DNA of 64,000 nucleotides, from contig CM059624.1 of assembly GCA_030435675.1 (NCBI GenBank), positions 8,456,769 to 8,520,768 on the forward strand, read 5' to 3'. The notes under the pieces were generated by a model. That model did not search any database, was not told where the DNA came from, and was given only the letters and a program-made list of their open reading frames with translations. Shown here in pieces: positions 10,630-22,780 of the stretch. A program made the position numbers and the translations under genes. Every line of letters begins with the position of its first letter. The stretch's first letter is position 1. The stretch is from Steinernema hermaphroditum (taxonomy: Eukaryota; Nematoda; Chromadorea; Rhabditida; Steinernematidae).

Positions 10630-12997
10630 TTATACAGCGATGACATCGTCATCGGCGTGAACAGCACTGAACTCTGCATTCACAGAGTCATCGCCCGGCG
10701 GCTCATCGACCATCTCTGTATCATTTTCACTCGATAAACGCTGAGAACTGGAGGAGGAACTGCCATCCTCACTCTCTTCGGAATCTTCCTCGACGTCGGA
10801 AGGCTCTGAGCGTTCGCTCGCCGACTCTTCCTCTTCCAAGTTCGAGGTCGATGCCAATATCTGCAACAAATAAGCATTCAGAATCGCTCTCAGAAGGCTA
10901 ACGACTTACTTCGTCAACCTGCTCAGTGTATCTCTCCGCGAACTCTCTCACTTGATCAACATCTTTAGTTCTGATCAATTTCGACGTGCGCGCGTAGTCC
11001 TTGTCGTAGAGTACAAGTGCTGAATTTACATGTGAGCTTGTGATGAACTCGAACAAGGCTTACCATGAAACGCTATAGTCATCTCCCGATCTGTCCACTC
11101 GTCGTTCGGTTCAGGAGATTGCGATTGCGATGATTCGCCTCTACAGTCCACCATTTTTCGGAATTGGTCGACTTCATTGTCGGCATTCCGGAAATCGAAC
11201 TGATCCTCAACGACGTTCTTGTCCATTCTAAGCAATCGCGTTCGCACTTCCTGTATTTCCTTGTAAACCGCCCTAAAGGAAAAGAGTTCATAAAAACAAG
11301 CGGGGTACCGGACATACAAGAGGTCTTCATCGACTGCATATGTGCACTTGGAATATACGCGCACTTCGTCGTCTTCATCGCCTTCGATATCGTAGATGGG
11401 CTCTTCGATCTTCATGGCAGACCGGTGAAACTCCGCGACGATGCCTGTCATGTCATCCGGCAGCTTGATTTTCTTCCGAGAAGTCAGCTCTCGTGACGGC
11501 CGCATCATGTTCGTGGCTCTGAGAACAGGGGTTTTCTTGAGAAATAGAAGCGTTCACTTACTTTAGGTAATAGAAACAGGTTGTGCACAATCTGAGATCA
11601 TCGACATCGTGAATCTTGTTGACATACTCCTGGCAGTTCGAACAAATAACCTCATCGTCGGAGTCGGTATTCGCGTCCTGGCTGTCTTCCTCGGCGTCCT
11701 CCGCCACCTCCGGTGTCACCGCTCTGTTTTCGATTCGAACCCCCTTGGCTGTCCTGAAATGAGCATAAAGGTATGCAAGGCGCGCTCGGTCCACCTACTC
11801 GTCCTCATCGTCGACGTTCTCCTCGGAAGACTCTTCGTTCATGAGTATGTGGTCAACGTCGAAGAAACTCTTGTAGTGCTGGTTTTTCTTTGTGTTGTAG
11901 TAGTGCTGCACCAGTGCGTCCACTGACTTGTGAGGCATCTGATGCACGGAAAATGGAGCATACAACATGACAAGATTTGTGCGCTCACCACGTTTCTGAT
12001 CTTCGAAAAATTTTTGCCGAAGTTGGTTAGGCAGTGTTTGAAGAGCCATTTGTCCTCTTCCGACCATTCGTCGTTGATGATCGTTCGCACTTCGCACTTC
12101 TGTTTCGCCTTTTCGAAGTCATAATTCGCCAAACGAAGGATGAAAAGCGACTAAACGCAGCTGGTGTCAGACGTGTCAGTCAGCGTGAGGCTTACACGAT
12201 CGCGTTGCATTCCGAACCTGGCCTCACAGAAGCTGCAGAAGTCGTCGATCTCCTCGGCGTCTCCGTCTTTCATCGGCTTCCAGAGGCACTTTTCTTTCTC
12301 CGTCTCGTGCACTTCCTCCGCCTGCTCTTCGAAGTCGGGCACAAACACCTGGAAATCGTGGCCTTCTCGGATTTCCAGATTCGTTGGGAGTCGACACGCC
12401 ACAGCTAAAGATGCAAGATTCACAAAAAGTGAACGTGCAAAGAAGCTCACATTTGCTGTCTTCGGCAGCCTGGTGCTCTCCTGATCGGCGAAGTCTTCCG
12501 GGGGTCCCCACCAGTTTCGACTTCGAAGGCGACAGATTCTGCTCGTCGTCGTCTTCGCCATCGTCCTCTTCCAAATCTTCTTCTTCCTCTTCGTCCTGTA
12601 CATCTCCCTCGTCTTCTTCTCCTTCGAAATCTTCGCCTTCTATCTCTCCTTCCTTCTCGTCAGATTCTCGCAAATGCAGCGAGTCCATGGAGTCGCCCTC
12701 TTCGGCCAAAAGGCCCTCGGCCATCTGGAGCTCGTCGTACTCCTCCTCCCTCGGCTCCTCCTCGTCTTGGAAATCGCCGCTAGCGTCGAGGTCGTCCTCC
12801 TCGAGGCCGTCGTCTTCGTCGTCGAGCTCCTCATCTTCGATTCCGTTAACATCTTCGCCAATCTCGTCCACCAGCTCCAGATCGTCCAGGTCGACGGCCT
12901 CCTCCATGGACTCGGCGGACTCGCGTCCGGATGGCGGGAATTCGTCGTCGACGACATCCGCCAGCTGCAACGGCTCCTCGTCCGGCGACGATGACAT
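10630..12997 (-). CDS. spr-1: CoREST/RCOR-type co-repressor (ELM2-SANT-SANT)
   Basis: Scaffold of the LSD1-HDAC repressor complex in the nucleus; the C. elegans counterpart is SPR-1. Eight exons: 12997-12451, 12404-12196, 12150-11989, 11938-11799, 11753-11562, 11518-11064, 11019-10910, 10860-10630; every phase agrees, giving 681 aa. The N-terminal 180 residues are extremely acidic. ELM2 starts near residue 190 (LEIREGHDFQVFVPDF). SANT1 is at about 277-335 (NDEWSEEDKWLF, FGKNFSKIRNV, MPHKSVDALVQHYY). A C-x2-C-x15-C-x2-C cluster sits near 390-412. A conserved linker (KIKLPDDMTGIVAEF) follows. SANT2 is at about 555-601 (NDEWTDREMTIAF, RTKDVDQVREFAERY). An acidic/Ser tail ends the protein. The two-SANT layout argues for RCOR over MTA or MIER. 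The frame is open 15 codons further upstream (to a TTG at 13042) without an ATG, so I chose the first ATG; an upstream exon is possible. Confidence 0.85.
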
Positions 12998-12999
12998 CG

Positions 13000-14060
13000 G
13001 CGGTGACAGTGGACGCGCGAAAGAAGCCTCCGAAACGGCCAACTGCTCGTACTTGGGCTAACCTGCAAGGAGCCACGCACGGTTGGGAGTGCGATTCGAA
13101 GCGCCGCAAATCGGTCGGTCCCGCGCGGAACGTCGTCGCGCGTCGTCTCTGGATTTCAGCTGCGGCGAAGGCGTCGCTTTGGGGCGATTGGAGCTTTTGG
13201 CGCGCTCTCTGGAAGGAGCGTCGCCTTTCAGCTCTATGGAGCTCCGACTGGGGTCGCCGGAATGCCTGTAGCTCGGAAGCGCGCATTCGGTCTTGGAAGC
13301 ACTGCGAGGCGCGGGGAAATCGATGCGCGGAAGTGCGAACACACTGTGTGTGCTGGCCTGCGCGCGGCCCTTTTTCGCACATAAATGCCAGTGGGAAAGT
13401 CGTTCTCTTTTTTTTTGCTTTAGGTTGATTCTGGTAGGAAGTACGTTGCAGTGCCTGGAGATATTTCACTGCAATTTTGGACGTTTTATTCTTTTAAGGG
13501 TTGATGAAAGGTTATCGGACATCGGCGGTCTCTCTTCGAGAAGTGGCGCTCTGAGGGCGGTAGGAAGGAGTCCATCGCAGGGTCGAAGTAGCTCTTTCGC
13601 GCGTTATGTGATAGGGCCACTGCAACTCGCTATAGAAGAAAGAGTCTCCTACGTAGGCCTACTCCGTTTTCTGGACGTCGGACGGGGTATTCGACGATTT
13701 GGGGCGTCTGGGGATCGGGTCGACATGAGTCACCTCTCCATATGAGCAATACGTTTGCAAAACTGAAGGCTTATTCACGAGCACAGTCGTAAAACCTACA
13801 TGTTCATGGCTGCTCTGATCGGGCGCAGTCTGTGAAATAACCCGGAGTGAAAAATTGACTCACGTCGGTGGAAGGGGTTTGGTCTGATAGCCTAAGGCTG
13901 CTGGACCGGTTTAGCGAACGAGCGACAAACGGGTTAGCAAGAAAGCCACGCGATCAGCTGAGGAAGGGCGCCAGCGGAAAATAAGCGCGGTGCTCTTCCA
14001 CCGCATGTTTCATTCGTAATTCCGAGTGCTCAGTGTTCAAGACGAGACTTGGGAACAGGT
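13000..14060. other. upstream region of CoREST
   Basis: Most of this (up to 13929) is absent from duplication copy 1, so the promoter and 5' leader of CoREST exist only once. Long open frames cross it in several directions, but none has recognisable content. The last 130 bp before the CAP gene are shared with copy 1. Confidence 0.45.
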
Positions 14061-14063
14061 TTA

Positions 14064-14915
14064 TCACAGGAGGAGGAAGGCCAATACCAAAATCAAGGCA
14101 CGTGAACCAAGAAGGCGACTTATTGCGGATCCATTACGTGGCGAATTGACCGTGCAGAGTCCTGTGTCCCGGATGCAGCTGAATCCAGTGTACCACGCGC
14201 AATCGGAATCTCGAACGCACGATGATCCGAAGTTCAGGACCGTACTGTTCGGAGTGTTGCCCCTAAAACGGCAAGGGATGTTATGCCTCAGGGAGGGAAG
14301 TCGGACTTGTCGAAGTTGCAAAAGAAGAAGTGTTGCTTTCCGTAGATTGCATATCCACAGCCGATCTCTCGTAGGTCGCCTCGAGCCGGCTGCGTGAAGT
14401 GACCAACAGGTCGCATAGCCTCGGTGTAGCGGAGCTCCTTGGCCCCTTTCTCCGCCTCCAAGCGCTCCACTTCGCTCCACCAGTTCTCCAGAGCTTCTTC
14501 AGCAATACTCCACACAGGAGGTGCTAAAGGGGATTGCAGTCAGGTACTCAGAGGAGCATTTCACCAATAAGAGAGTTGGAGTACGTCACAAAAAGATTCT
14601 AGCCTCGGTTCTTCGTTCTGGAGTGCTCAAAGACGCACTTCTGGGCATCTTTCAGGGCGAGTGACTCGAGTTCACAACTGTATACCTACAAAGAGATTCA
14701 CTCTGTCCGCCAAGATAATCGAAGTACCGCTTCGTAGACGTTGCGACAGCTGCGACCGGAAGTGGTTCAATCTCTGGGTGATGGTCCGACGCGCCATTGG
14801 ATCGAAGATTCACCTCCGCATCGAAGTCCGAGCGCCGCTGAAGCCTTCGTATCACAGAAGTAAACAGAGGGCGCCAAGCAGAAAACGAAAGGAGCATGAG
14901 AAGTGTCGGAAGCAT
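14064..14915 (-). pseudogene. CAP/SCP gene, copy 2, with the same in-frame stop
   Basis: Same structure as the copy at 8250-9101 (offset 5814). It has the signal-like N-terminus, the HFRSQL block, the CVFEHS block interrupted after RG by TAG at 14599-14601, the WWSEVERLEAE, GHFTQ and GCGYAI blocks, the CNFDKGNTPNS block and the hydrophobic C-terminus. No difference from the other copy was seen in the coding part. Confidence 0.65.
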
Positions 14916-15073
14916 CGCCGAAGGAGTCTGAAGGGGCGCCGAACGGGCTGTGTATAAATCTCACAAATCTGTCCGTTCGGCGTAAACCAGTGCTGGGCAA
15001 GGGTGGGCCTATTTCAAAAAAGGTGGGCTTACCCACCCCCCGGGGGGGGGGGGGGGGTGAGGTAAAGGGGGGT

Positions 15074-15163
15074 CTAATCAATAGAGCTCGCCTAGCTCTA
15101 TGCAGCAGTACATCGAAATTACTATGTTTCATTGGCGGATTTCGCCTAAGAGGCTAACTTTTG
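15074..15163 (+). repeat. 90-bp dispersed repeat, copy R3
   Basis: Duplicate of R1 (offset 5816). Confidence 0.8.
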
Positions 15164-15394
15164 CTGGAAATCCTTCATAGGTTTCTTAACCCCAGAAGTT
15201 TTGAATGTGGATTTTCCGCCTCTAGAAGATGCTGCAGAGAAAAGACGTGATGGTCATTACAGAAATTGGACAAAAACTGAAAATAAGTAAATGTAATCCG
15301 CAACGATACCCGTCAATGGCAGGAACATACGGTAGAATTGCAAAATTGGCCAGTTTACCTCATTTTCCTTGGCTGGGGGGAGAGTAAAGTAGGG

Positions 15395-15485
15395 TCTAAT
15401 CGATAGAGCTCGCCTAGCTCTATGCAGCAGTACATCGAAATTACTATGTTTCATTGCTGTTTTTGGCCTAAGAGGCTGACTTTTG
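15395..15485 (+). repeat. 90-bp dispersed repeat, copy R4
   Basis: Duplicate of R2 (offset 5816). It differs by a single base just before the repeat (15396). Confidence 0.8.
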
Positions 15486-15831
15486 TGGAAAAATCGTCAT
15501 TTTGCCTTATGTTTTGCAATACGATCGTTTATCAAGCCACATAAACTGCCCACAAATCCACCGTATTTTACACTCCCACGCGACCGTCGCGGTACATTGC
15601 GAATTCAGGGATTTCGTTGCGGGACCACAATCGACCCACCCCTTGCCCACCTCTGGCGTAAACAATCGGCGGTTATGGTGGTTAAGTGCATGGTGACCGC
15701 GAAGACGGGAGGAAGGGATTGGGATCGAGGGTGCAGAAGCCGTGGCGGTCATCGCGCGACTCAATATTTGTCATTTGACACATAACTGGAAGGGACAACG
15801 GTTCTGCGTGCACTTTTTATTCTCCCTCGGA

Positions 15832-17855
15832 TTACTCAACAGAAACGAAGCTGGCCCAGAATCCCGTGTTGTTCTTGTCGTTGGCGTGGGATATGAATCC
15901 AACAGTCATCCACGACCCGCTCGCGACGAAGGAGACCTCGCCAGCGGCGACCTGCCCACTCTCCTCCCCTAGAAGTGCCGACTTAATGCTGGGTCCGTCG
16001 AAGACCTTCAGGAAGCTGCAGCAGGGCTCCAAGTCGACAGCGCCGAGGGTGATCTTCGCCTTCAGCTGGTCGGAGGCCTTGAGGGTGTAGATGCAGAACT
16101 GGTCTCGAGGGTAGGCGTGGGGGAACTCGGGAGAGGCAAAGGTGGCCGATCCGTTAAACTCCCCTCCGCACGTTCCCTGGATCGTGTTAGGCAGTGGCGT
16201 CGCCTTCGGAAGGAGTGTGGCTGGCATTTGAGTGCTGTTTGAGGGGGCTGGAATCAGTTGGGTCGGAAAGGAAGTTTCGAGGGAAATCACCGTTGTTTCC
16301 GGTTCCGAACTCGGCCAGCCATCCTTTCGCGTTTCCGCCCTTCGAGGAAACGGAGAAGCGGAGGAGCATCAGGTTGGAGGTCGTGTGGAACCACTTGTCG
16401 GGATCCACTCCGGAAGTGATCCTGAAAGTGGATTTGCAGGGCACGAGGTTCTCGGCCATCTACTTGGCGATGATCGGCGCCTCCGGGTCGCCTTCGTCGA
16501 CCAGCTCCACGAAGTCTCCTTCGGCGACATCGAAGACCGGAAATCGAATTCTAACGACGAGGTCAAGCGCCACGTTGATGTGGTAGTCGCATTCGCCAAC
16601 GGGACCATAGTACTCCCCGAAGCCTGGCGACGTTATCTGAAAGGCGAAGTGAAGAGGTGGAGGGGCTCCTCTTCCCTACGGTTCCGTTGTCGGCGAAGTA
16701 GTTCTGCAGAGGGCACTTCCCCTCCGGAGAAGTCGTCGGCATCGGGATCACTTCGTCGCTGGCTGAAGACAAGGTTCACGGGAAATTTCTACTGTAACCC
16801 ACCCTCTGCCTCACAGACGTAGGGGAGTTTCGACAAACAAGAGACGTTCCTCCACTTGCCTCTGTTCGTTCCGGAGGCCATGAAGGCGACGCATTCGCCA
16901 TAGCGATTCGAAGGGAAAGCTAAGGTGTAAAAGGGTCAAAGACAATGAGGAGGGGGTTACGGTAGGTCCAGTCCTCGAAGTCGAGGGGGGTTTTGTCGCT
17001 CCACGCGTATGAGTTGTTGTTGGCCTGGACGTACTTCAGTCCGATGAAGACGAGGTTGCCCGAAGAGAGGGGGGAAAGGAAGGCGAGGAGGTCGTCGCTC
17101 GCCTGCAGGGAAGCTGTGTGTGTGGATGCCGTGGGTGGATGCCTACCTGGGCCGAGTGGAGGGAGACGAGATGTCCGTTGGCTTCCTGGCACTGCACTTC
17201 GGCCTCTTGTGCGTCCGTAGGCGTCTTATCGAACTTGTAGCACTTCGAGCTGGCGCGCTCGACAAACCCAGGAGGACACACAGCGGTGGGTGGCCGGAGC
17301 TGGCAGATGGGAAGGAAGGCAGCGAAAGTGCAGTCCGAACTTCTCCACTTTCCCTTCTCGGCCCCTGAGAGAGCCACGAAGACGCACTTCCCCACGTCCA
17401 AGTCGGGATTTCCTGTCACTCAAGTGGTCTCTGACAGTGAGAGGAAGCTCACCCTTGGCAAAGTTAGAGTAGTCCATTTTGGTCCCGTCGTCCCAGTGGC
17501 ACTCCGTCGCGGATCCACAGGTTAGGCCCAGCCACGGCAGATAGGTGGCGTTGGTGGCCAGCTCGACGATCGCGGCGTTACTCTGAATGGGATACAGGAA
17601 GCACTGGGTGAGTACTCACTTCGGCCGTGTCGACTGCTACGAGTTCCGCTCCGTCCTCCTGGCACAAAATTCTCGCTTCCGAGCGCTTCCGAGCTCCGTC
17701 GAGTGTCTAAGACGGACTTGATTCGGGGAGGTAAATAGAGGTCTTACCCTATAGCAGTTTTCATTGCCCAGAACCTCGTAATGCTCCTTGGAACACGTGG
17801 CACCAGAGGCCGTCGAGAGAGAAAGGAGTCCGAAGAACAAAGGAAAAGCCCACAT
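15832..17855 (-). CDS. secreted lectin with two C-type lectin and two CUB domains
   Basis: Nematode CLEC-type secreted protein, expected in gut lumen or body fluid and often linked to pathogen response. It has about ten exons with 40-nt introns and roughly 540 aa. Signal peptide: MWAFPLFFGLLSLSTASG. CTLD1: CSKEHYEVLGNENCY, then WLGLTCGSATECHWDDGT, GKCVFVALSG and FLPICQ. CTLD2: CPPGFVERASSKCYKF, EANGHLVSLHS, FIGLKYVQANNNSYAWSD, YGECVAFMASGTNRGKW, LPYVCE. CUB1 runs from EGKCPLQNYFADNGTI to GWLAEFGT. A Ser/Thr/Pro linker leads to CUB2, GTCGGEFNGSATFASPEFPH to NNTGFWASFVSVE at the stop (last exon 16247-15832). Cysteines are paired as the families require. In CTLD2 I do not see the full EPN/WND calcium-binding set, so carbohydrate binding is uncertain. 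The upstream 350 bp carry a TATA box and three GATA sites. Confidence 0.85.
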
Positions 17856-17894
17856 CGAAGTTCTCTGCCTGTGAACGTCGCCCCCTTTGTGTCT

Positions 17895-17902
17895 CTTTTA
17901 TA
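17895..17902 (-). promoter_or_regulatory. TATA box of the lectin gene
   Basis: On the minus strand this reads TATAAAAG, 40-47 bp upstream of the lectin ATG at 17855. It fits a short-leader promoter with transcription starting just before the ATG. Confidence 0.6.
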
Positions 17903-17934
17903 GTCAAGCGGAACAGACTTTTCCTTATCAGTGC

Positions 17935-18212
17935 CCCAGGCTAAAGGATCGCCAAAAAGTGTTCAAATGTTGCTCGATGTAGTGTGAACCACATTAGGGA
18001 CCCGCTTATATTGTAGCCCAAGAGACGCTGGGCGATTCTTCCATCTGATAAGACGGTTCTACCGGAAGTGACTTCATCGATCGTTCATTTTGTGGTCGTC
18101 GGGATTAGGAGGTGCGATTATGGTATCAGCTGAACCTCGGGCGAAGAATCAAGCGAGTACACTTGAAGTGTAGTAAAGTTGCGAGTCTCCAGTCACCTCT
18201 TAACTGATAAGA
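17935..18212. promoter_or_regulatory. three GATA-factor sites upstream of the lectin gene
   Basis: ACTGATAA lies on the minus strand at 17935-17942 and ACTGATAAGA on the plus strand at 18203-18212; CTGATAAGA is at 18045-18053. ACTGATAA is the known site for the gut GATA factors ELT-2 and ELT-7 in C. elegans. Three such sites within 280 bp of a CLEC gene suggest intestinal expression. Confidence 0.55.
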
Positions 18213-21200
18213 GACGATCGATCGGCGGACGTCCACTTCTGAAGTTCCCTCCTCTAAGCAGCAGGCTTCGAAAGAAAGGGGACTTTGATGGAACTAGGCT
18301 CTGCTCTCGAATTTCAGCCGGTTTGTTTTGGATACCTCCCAAAAGCGTCTCCAAATCAGCCTCACAGCACAACGGCCAAATTGGTCATGACTGAGTGCGG
18401 TACTGTACAAATAATCTTGACCCTGTACTTTTTGTGTTCGCGTGCTGATTTCAACATTAGTGGCGCGACACAGAATACCTCACAAGATTCAGAGATCTTT
18501 GAGATATGGGCAAAAAGTGGGGAAGATTCTAAAAATTCAAGGAAAGTCGGCAAAATAAATGGAAAATCTACCGTAATCAAGACCTTCAACTTCCATAGAT
18601 TCCGAGTCTTCTCGCGACGCTGTTCTCACGGTCCCCTCCGCTTTTCCTGTATGTTGTTCGTATCCTGATGTATCGCTTGGCGAAACGTGGGAAACGTCTC
18701 CACGACACAACATCCGAAGAAACGACCGTTCTCTGCTCGTCTGGATCGTTCGTCACAGTATTACACACCTATAGGGAAACACAGCTTTTGACCTGAGTCC
18801 TATCTTCCGGTGTACGACTACGGTACATTGGAAGACCGGAGAAAATTTACATCCTCAGGTCTCATAACTAACAATAAGGTGCTTAAAACACCCATTTTTT
18901 AGATTCTGCCACTGATTTCACACCGTATCAAATTTTCGAAGGTTCAAAATACGCCCCATTACAGTATTTCCATGCTGGAGTTTTAGACATGGACTGAATT
19001 CCAGGACGAAAGGTCGTTTTATAAAGGTCTTCAAAGAACACATCGCACGTTCTTCGGACGCCAGAGTCGGGGAACACATGTTAGCCGGGCGATGAGCGTA
19101 AAATAAGTCCACTTAGAAGGATTACGGCCCCGTTTTACCGGTAGTTGGGTCATTTCTGTTCGCCATGCTTAACAGAACGACATAGCCCTCCCGAGATCGG
19201 AGGGAAACGACAGTTTTTAGGCCTGGATAGTCGGCTGACACTAAAGGTCTGGAAGAGTTTTTTCGGATACTTGTGCCCTTTATGACCTAAGAGCCTAACA
19301 GCTTTTGACGAAGTGTCTCCTGCGAAGTCTGGAGGTTAGTGTACGGGAGGCGATCCACGGTGTTCTCCTCTGGACCTTCGTGCAGTCGTGCGCCCGTTCG
19401 GAGGAATCGTATTTGGCCGGCTGGCGGAAACGGCTGTTGTTTTGCGTGTTGCATGAGTGTCTTCTTGGAGAAGAAGGGCGATGAGCAATACCGACGACGG
19501 CCGCCTCGGCGATTCTCCCAAAACGCTTTTAATCGGCCGATTCGTCGCCTTTATGGCCGTCATTCTGAGGACAATTCTGGCGGCGCCTGGTCCTCGCCGT
19601 GTGCCCTCGAGGAGCCTCCGGGGAGGAGTTACGTGGAGTCGGAGCTGCGCCTTTGTAAGGCGTATGCAAATGAGGACATCTGCTTTTCGGAAAACGGCGT
19701 TTCTCTTGTCTTTTGGCGTGCACCCGGCTCGGGCATTGTCCGATGGCGAGGCGGTTCGGAGGGGCGCCAAGGTCACGACACTATGCATCTCGCGACTCTC
19801 TCGCGCAGTCTCCTAAAGAGGAGGGACGATCGGCGCCACTATCGATCGACTCGCCGGATTTACGATATCCTCGCGTTCGACGTTCCTCGAGTGACCCTTC
19901 GGGTCGCCTTCCCGCGCCCCTTGGCCCGAGTGGCGACCGGTGTGAACGAGCCGCGCGGTCCGTGCTGATTTATGGGATTTCCGATTGAATTGAAATCCCT
20001 CTGAGCGATCACTTTCAGTCGAAGTTTGCAAAAGCCATCCTTCTCCAATCGACGCTACCGTACACGACAGCAGCTGTTTCCATTGTCTTCGAAGAGCGTT
20101 GTTTAAGAGAGACCGAGCGTTCCTTCCCTTTTCTGGCTTATTTAGTGCATTTCCGTGAATCATTTGTTTATTCTAAGCACATAGAGATAACTCCCTGTAG
20201 TCCCTTCGCGCTCCTTTTGGCACCTCGTGTCCCATTTTACGATCTCTCGGAGTTTCCACCTCCTCTCCGGCACCTCGTCTCGCACCTCGGCCTCACACCC
20301 CGAATCTCGTTCCTCACCTCCGCCCCAGTCACTTGCCCCAGAAGGCTCCCTCTTCCTCGGTTGTTTGCGCTCTCGGTCGAGACTCCTCTCCCTCTGACCC
20401 TCTCGCGTTGGCTAATTAAACACGGCCGGGTGTATGCGGCCACCTGCGTCCATTTGGCACCAGATGGACAAACGCGGCACGTGGCCACCACCCGCCCTGG
20501 CGCCCCTCCGATCCCAATTCCTCTGTTTGCGATTTCCCTTTTTCGCTTTCTGTTTGCTCTTCCTTTCGTCTTCGCGCCCAATTGCCCGAGGAAACGTTTG
20601 GCCCTAGACGTTTGCCCTACATAGTCATCTCTGGGCAAACACTGTCGACGTCCGTCTTCCCTGGATCGGCTGGTCTTGCTTCACAAATTCTGCAAAAAGG
20701 GCTTCCGAAGTACCTGGATGCGCTACTTTGCACAATAAAAGAGCGCCGACGGCGCTAATTGTCTTCTTCTTTTCGAAGCGACTCGCATTCCCAATCAGCT
20801 GATGCCGCGCCGCGAAGCTCTGAGTCAGAGTCGTCGGGGCCGCCCCGGAATCCAGACCTTCATGTCGGCCCTTTTTGCAGCTCCGTTTGATCGATCTGCC
20901 CGATTGCCTCGTCCGAATCTCTTGAAACCGCCGCCGCCCACAAAAGTGTCGCCGGCATTGCTTCTCGAGCATCGCTCTATTTTGGATTCAATTACCTTTT
21001 TTCGGATTGTCCGGTTGCGCGAAGAGTCGCCGCCGGTCCTTGAGTCCCTCTTTGGATGCGTCAGCCCCACGCAGAGGGGCTTTAAATGGAACCGCGCTCG
21101 TGTCCACTCCCGATCGTCGTTTTTTGCGACTCTCGCTCGTGGGAACGCTGTGTTCTCCGCGAAATCACGACATCTGAATGGCGCCGACTTGCTCATTCAC

Positions 21201-22780
21201 TGGCGGCCCCGCCACACGCAGCGATCGCCGCCTGGAACCGACTCCAGGCGGTCACACTCGCTCTCGGTCACGCTTCCCTCCCCGAGACCCCCGAGGCCTC
21301 GGCGATCTTATCGTTCCTTCGTGACCTCTCGCGCACCCGACAGCCTACGCGCATTTGAAATTCGGCACCGATAGCGGAATCGCCGCGCCGATTTCGGCCG
21401 GTGACTCACCGCTCCGGCCGCCGCTTATCAGAATCGGCGCTCATTGTTGCTCCAAGCCTCCGCCGCCACTCCCTGACCATCGAAACTCCTCTTTGAAGGC
21501 TCTACCTGATCGATGACACGCTTTTGTGATTTATTTCTTTTGGTTCGGCTAAGTACACCTCTACCGTAGTCCCCCGATACGATCGGAGCATTCCGTCTTT
21601 TTAATGGACTGCGAAGAGTCCTAGGGATTCGAAAAATGCCTCTGAACAGATTGCCCCTCCCAAAAGGGTTACTTTTCGTACAGAACGGACTTCTCTACCG
21701 GTTCTTTTCTGTCAACAACGCGCTGATAACATCACTCGCTATTTGTATTTAGCTGTTTTAGTCCCTTTCAGTACTGGTCACGTCGATGCCCCTCCATGGT
21801 GCCACTGGGTACGCAAACCGACCGTCTTTGAGACTTTTATTGGGTTTTCTAGCGCTTATCACTGTTGTTATCTTAATGGCACGAGACTGAGGTGCCAAGT
21901 TCGGCGCAAAAACACCGAATTCCTCAGAAGGGCGCAGTCGTTGACACTTCTATGACGGTGCTAAGCTGTTTGGCGAGGGATTAAGTCCGCTTAGCGGAGA
22001 AACGAAACGCGTTTCCCCTAGGGCTAACCTCGCCCTCGGCGACCCTCGCCGTTCTCCCGAGCGTCGTTCGGCGACCTTCGGGCTTCGGTCAGCCATCAAA
22101 TTCTATTTCTGCACGCTTTACGGTTCCTCCGACGTCAGGCGACCTCACTCTGTAGAAGGACTCTAAAAAGAGCCAAAAACGGCTGGAGACCGACCCGTGG
22201 AGCGTTATCGCGTTGCGCGAGTGGATCCTCCGTTCCGATTGCGCCATCGAACGGACGATAAGCGGAGCCGAAGCATCGATCGCGGCGTTCTCCTCCTGCG
22301 GCCCCCAGGTGACCCTCGGAGACGGCGCCTTCGACCTCGGCCACTTTGAAATCGGATATTAGCGAGGGAGGCGCGCCCTCCCGCGAATGAGTGGCTTTGT
22401 CGCTCACTCACTCGGAGCTGATTAGATCCAAACACTCCAAATCTGACACTTTCGTGACATTTCCGCGACGGGCGCCGTCCCGATTTCTAGACCGCGTCCA
22501 TGTTTGTGTCAATCGGGCCCCTCCATCGTCCCCTTCCTGGCCCTTTGGCGATTCCCGCTGAGCCGTTAAGTCCGTCCACTAATTACTCGCGTGCCCTCCG
22601 AAAGAACGGCCCTCGATCGATTCGGGTCGACGCACCTTCGAGATGCGCGCCATTTTTCACGTTAATGGCGTTTATGCACTTGTCATCTTCGTCACTTTAG
22701 GTTTCCTCGTCGCGCACCCGCCGCTCGCTCGCGCTTAGCCCGCCGCCAACATTCTGTTCATAGTCGGATCTTCTCTAGTC
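18213..22780. other. long gene-poor region
   Basis: Open frames exist on both strands, the longest at 19339-19968, but none has recognisable domains, coherent splice partners or a convincing composition. The right part (20.2-22.7 kb) is GC-rich. It may hold regulatory DNA for the lectin gene on the left and the coiled-coil gene on the right. Confidence 0.4.

Larger units (their letters stand above)
9698..15514 (+). repeat. tandem duplication, copy 2 (full length)
   Basis: Complete 5.8-kb unit containing the 3' end of the GY-rich gene, the entire CoREST gene and the CAP pseudogene. Its left edge (9698) joins the end of copy 1 at a tcgcgctcc sequence that also occurs at 5892. Its right edge (15514) runs into unique sequence. 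The ancestral order is therefore GY-rich gene, CoREST, CAP, then 15515 onward. Confidence 0.93.

Noticed and set aside
12384..13061. 225-aa Ser-rich open frame on the plus strand
   Set aside because: It is the antisense of the acidic Glu/Asp-rich first exon of CoREST; the Ser runs are complements of GAG/GAC-type codons.
19339..19968. 209-aa open frame, plus strand
   Set aside because: Arg/Ser/Gly-rich with no domain, no splice partner and equally long frames on the other strand; most likely GC-driven chance.
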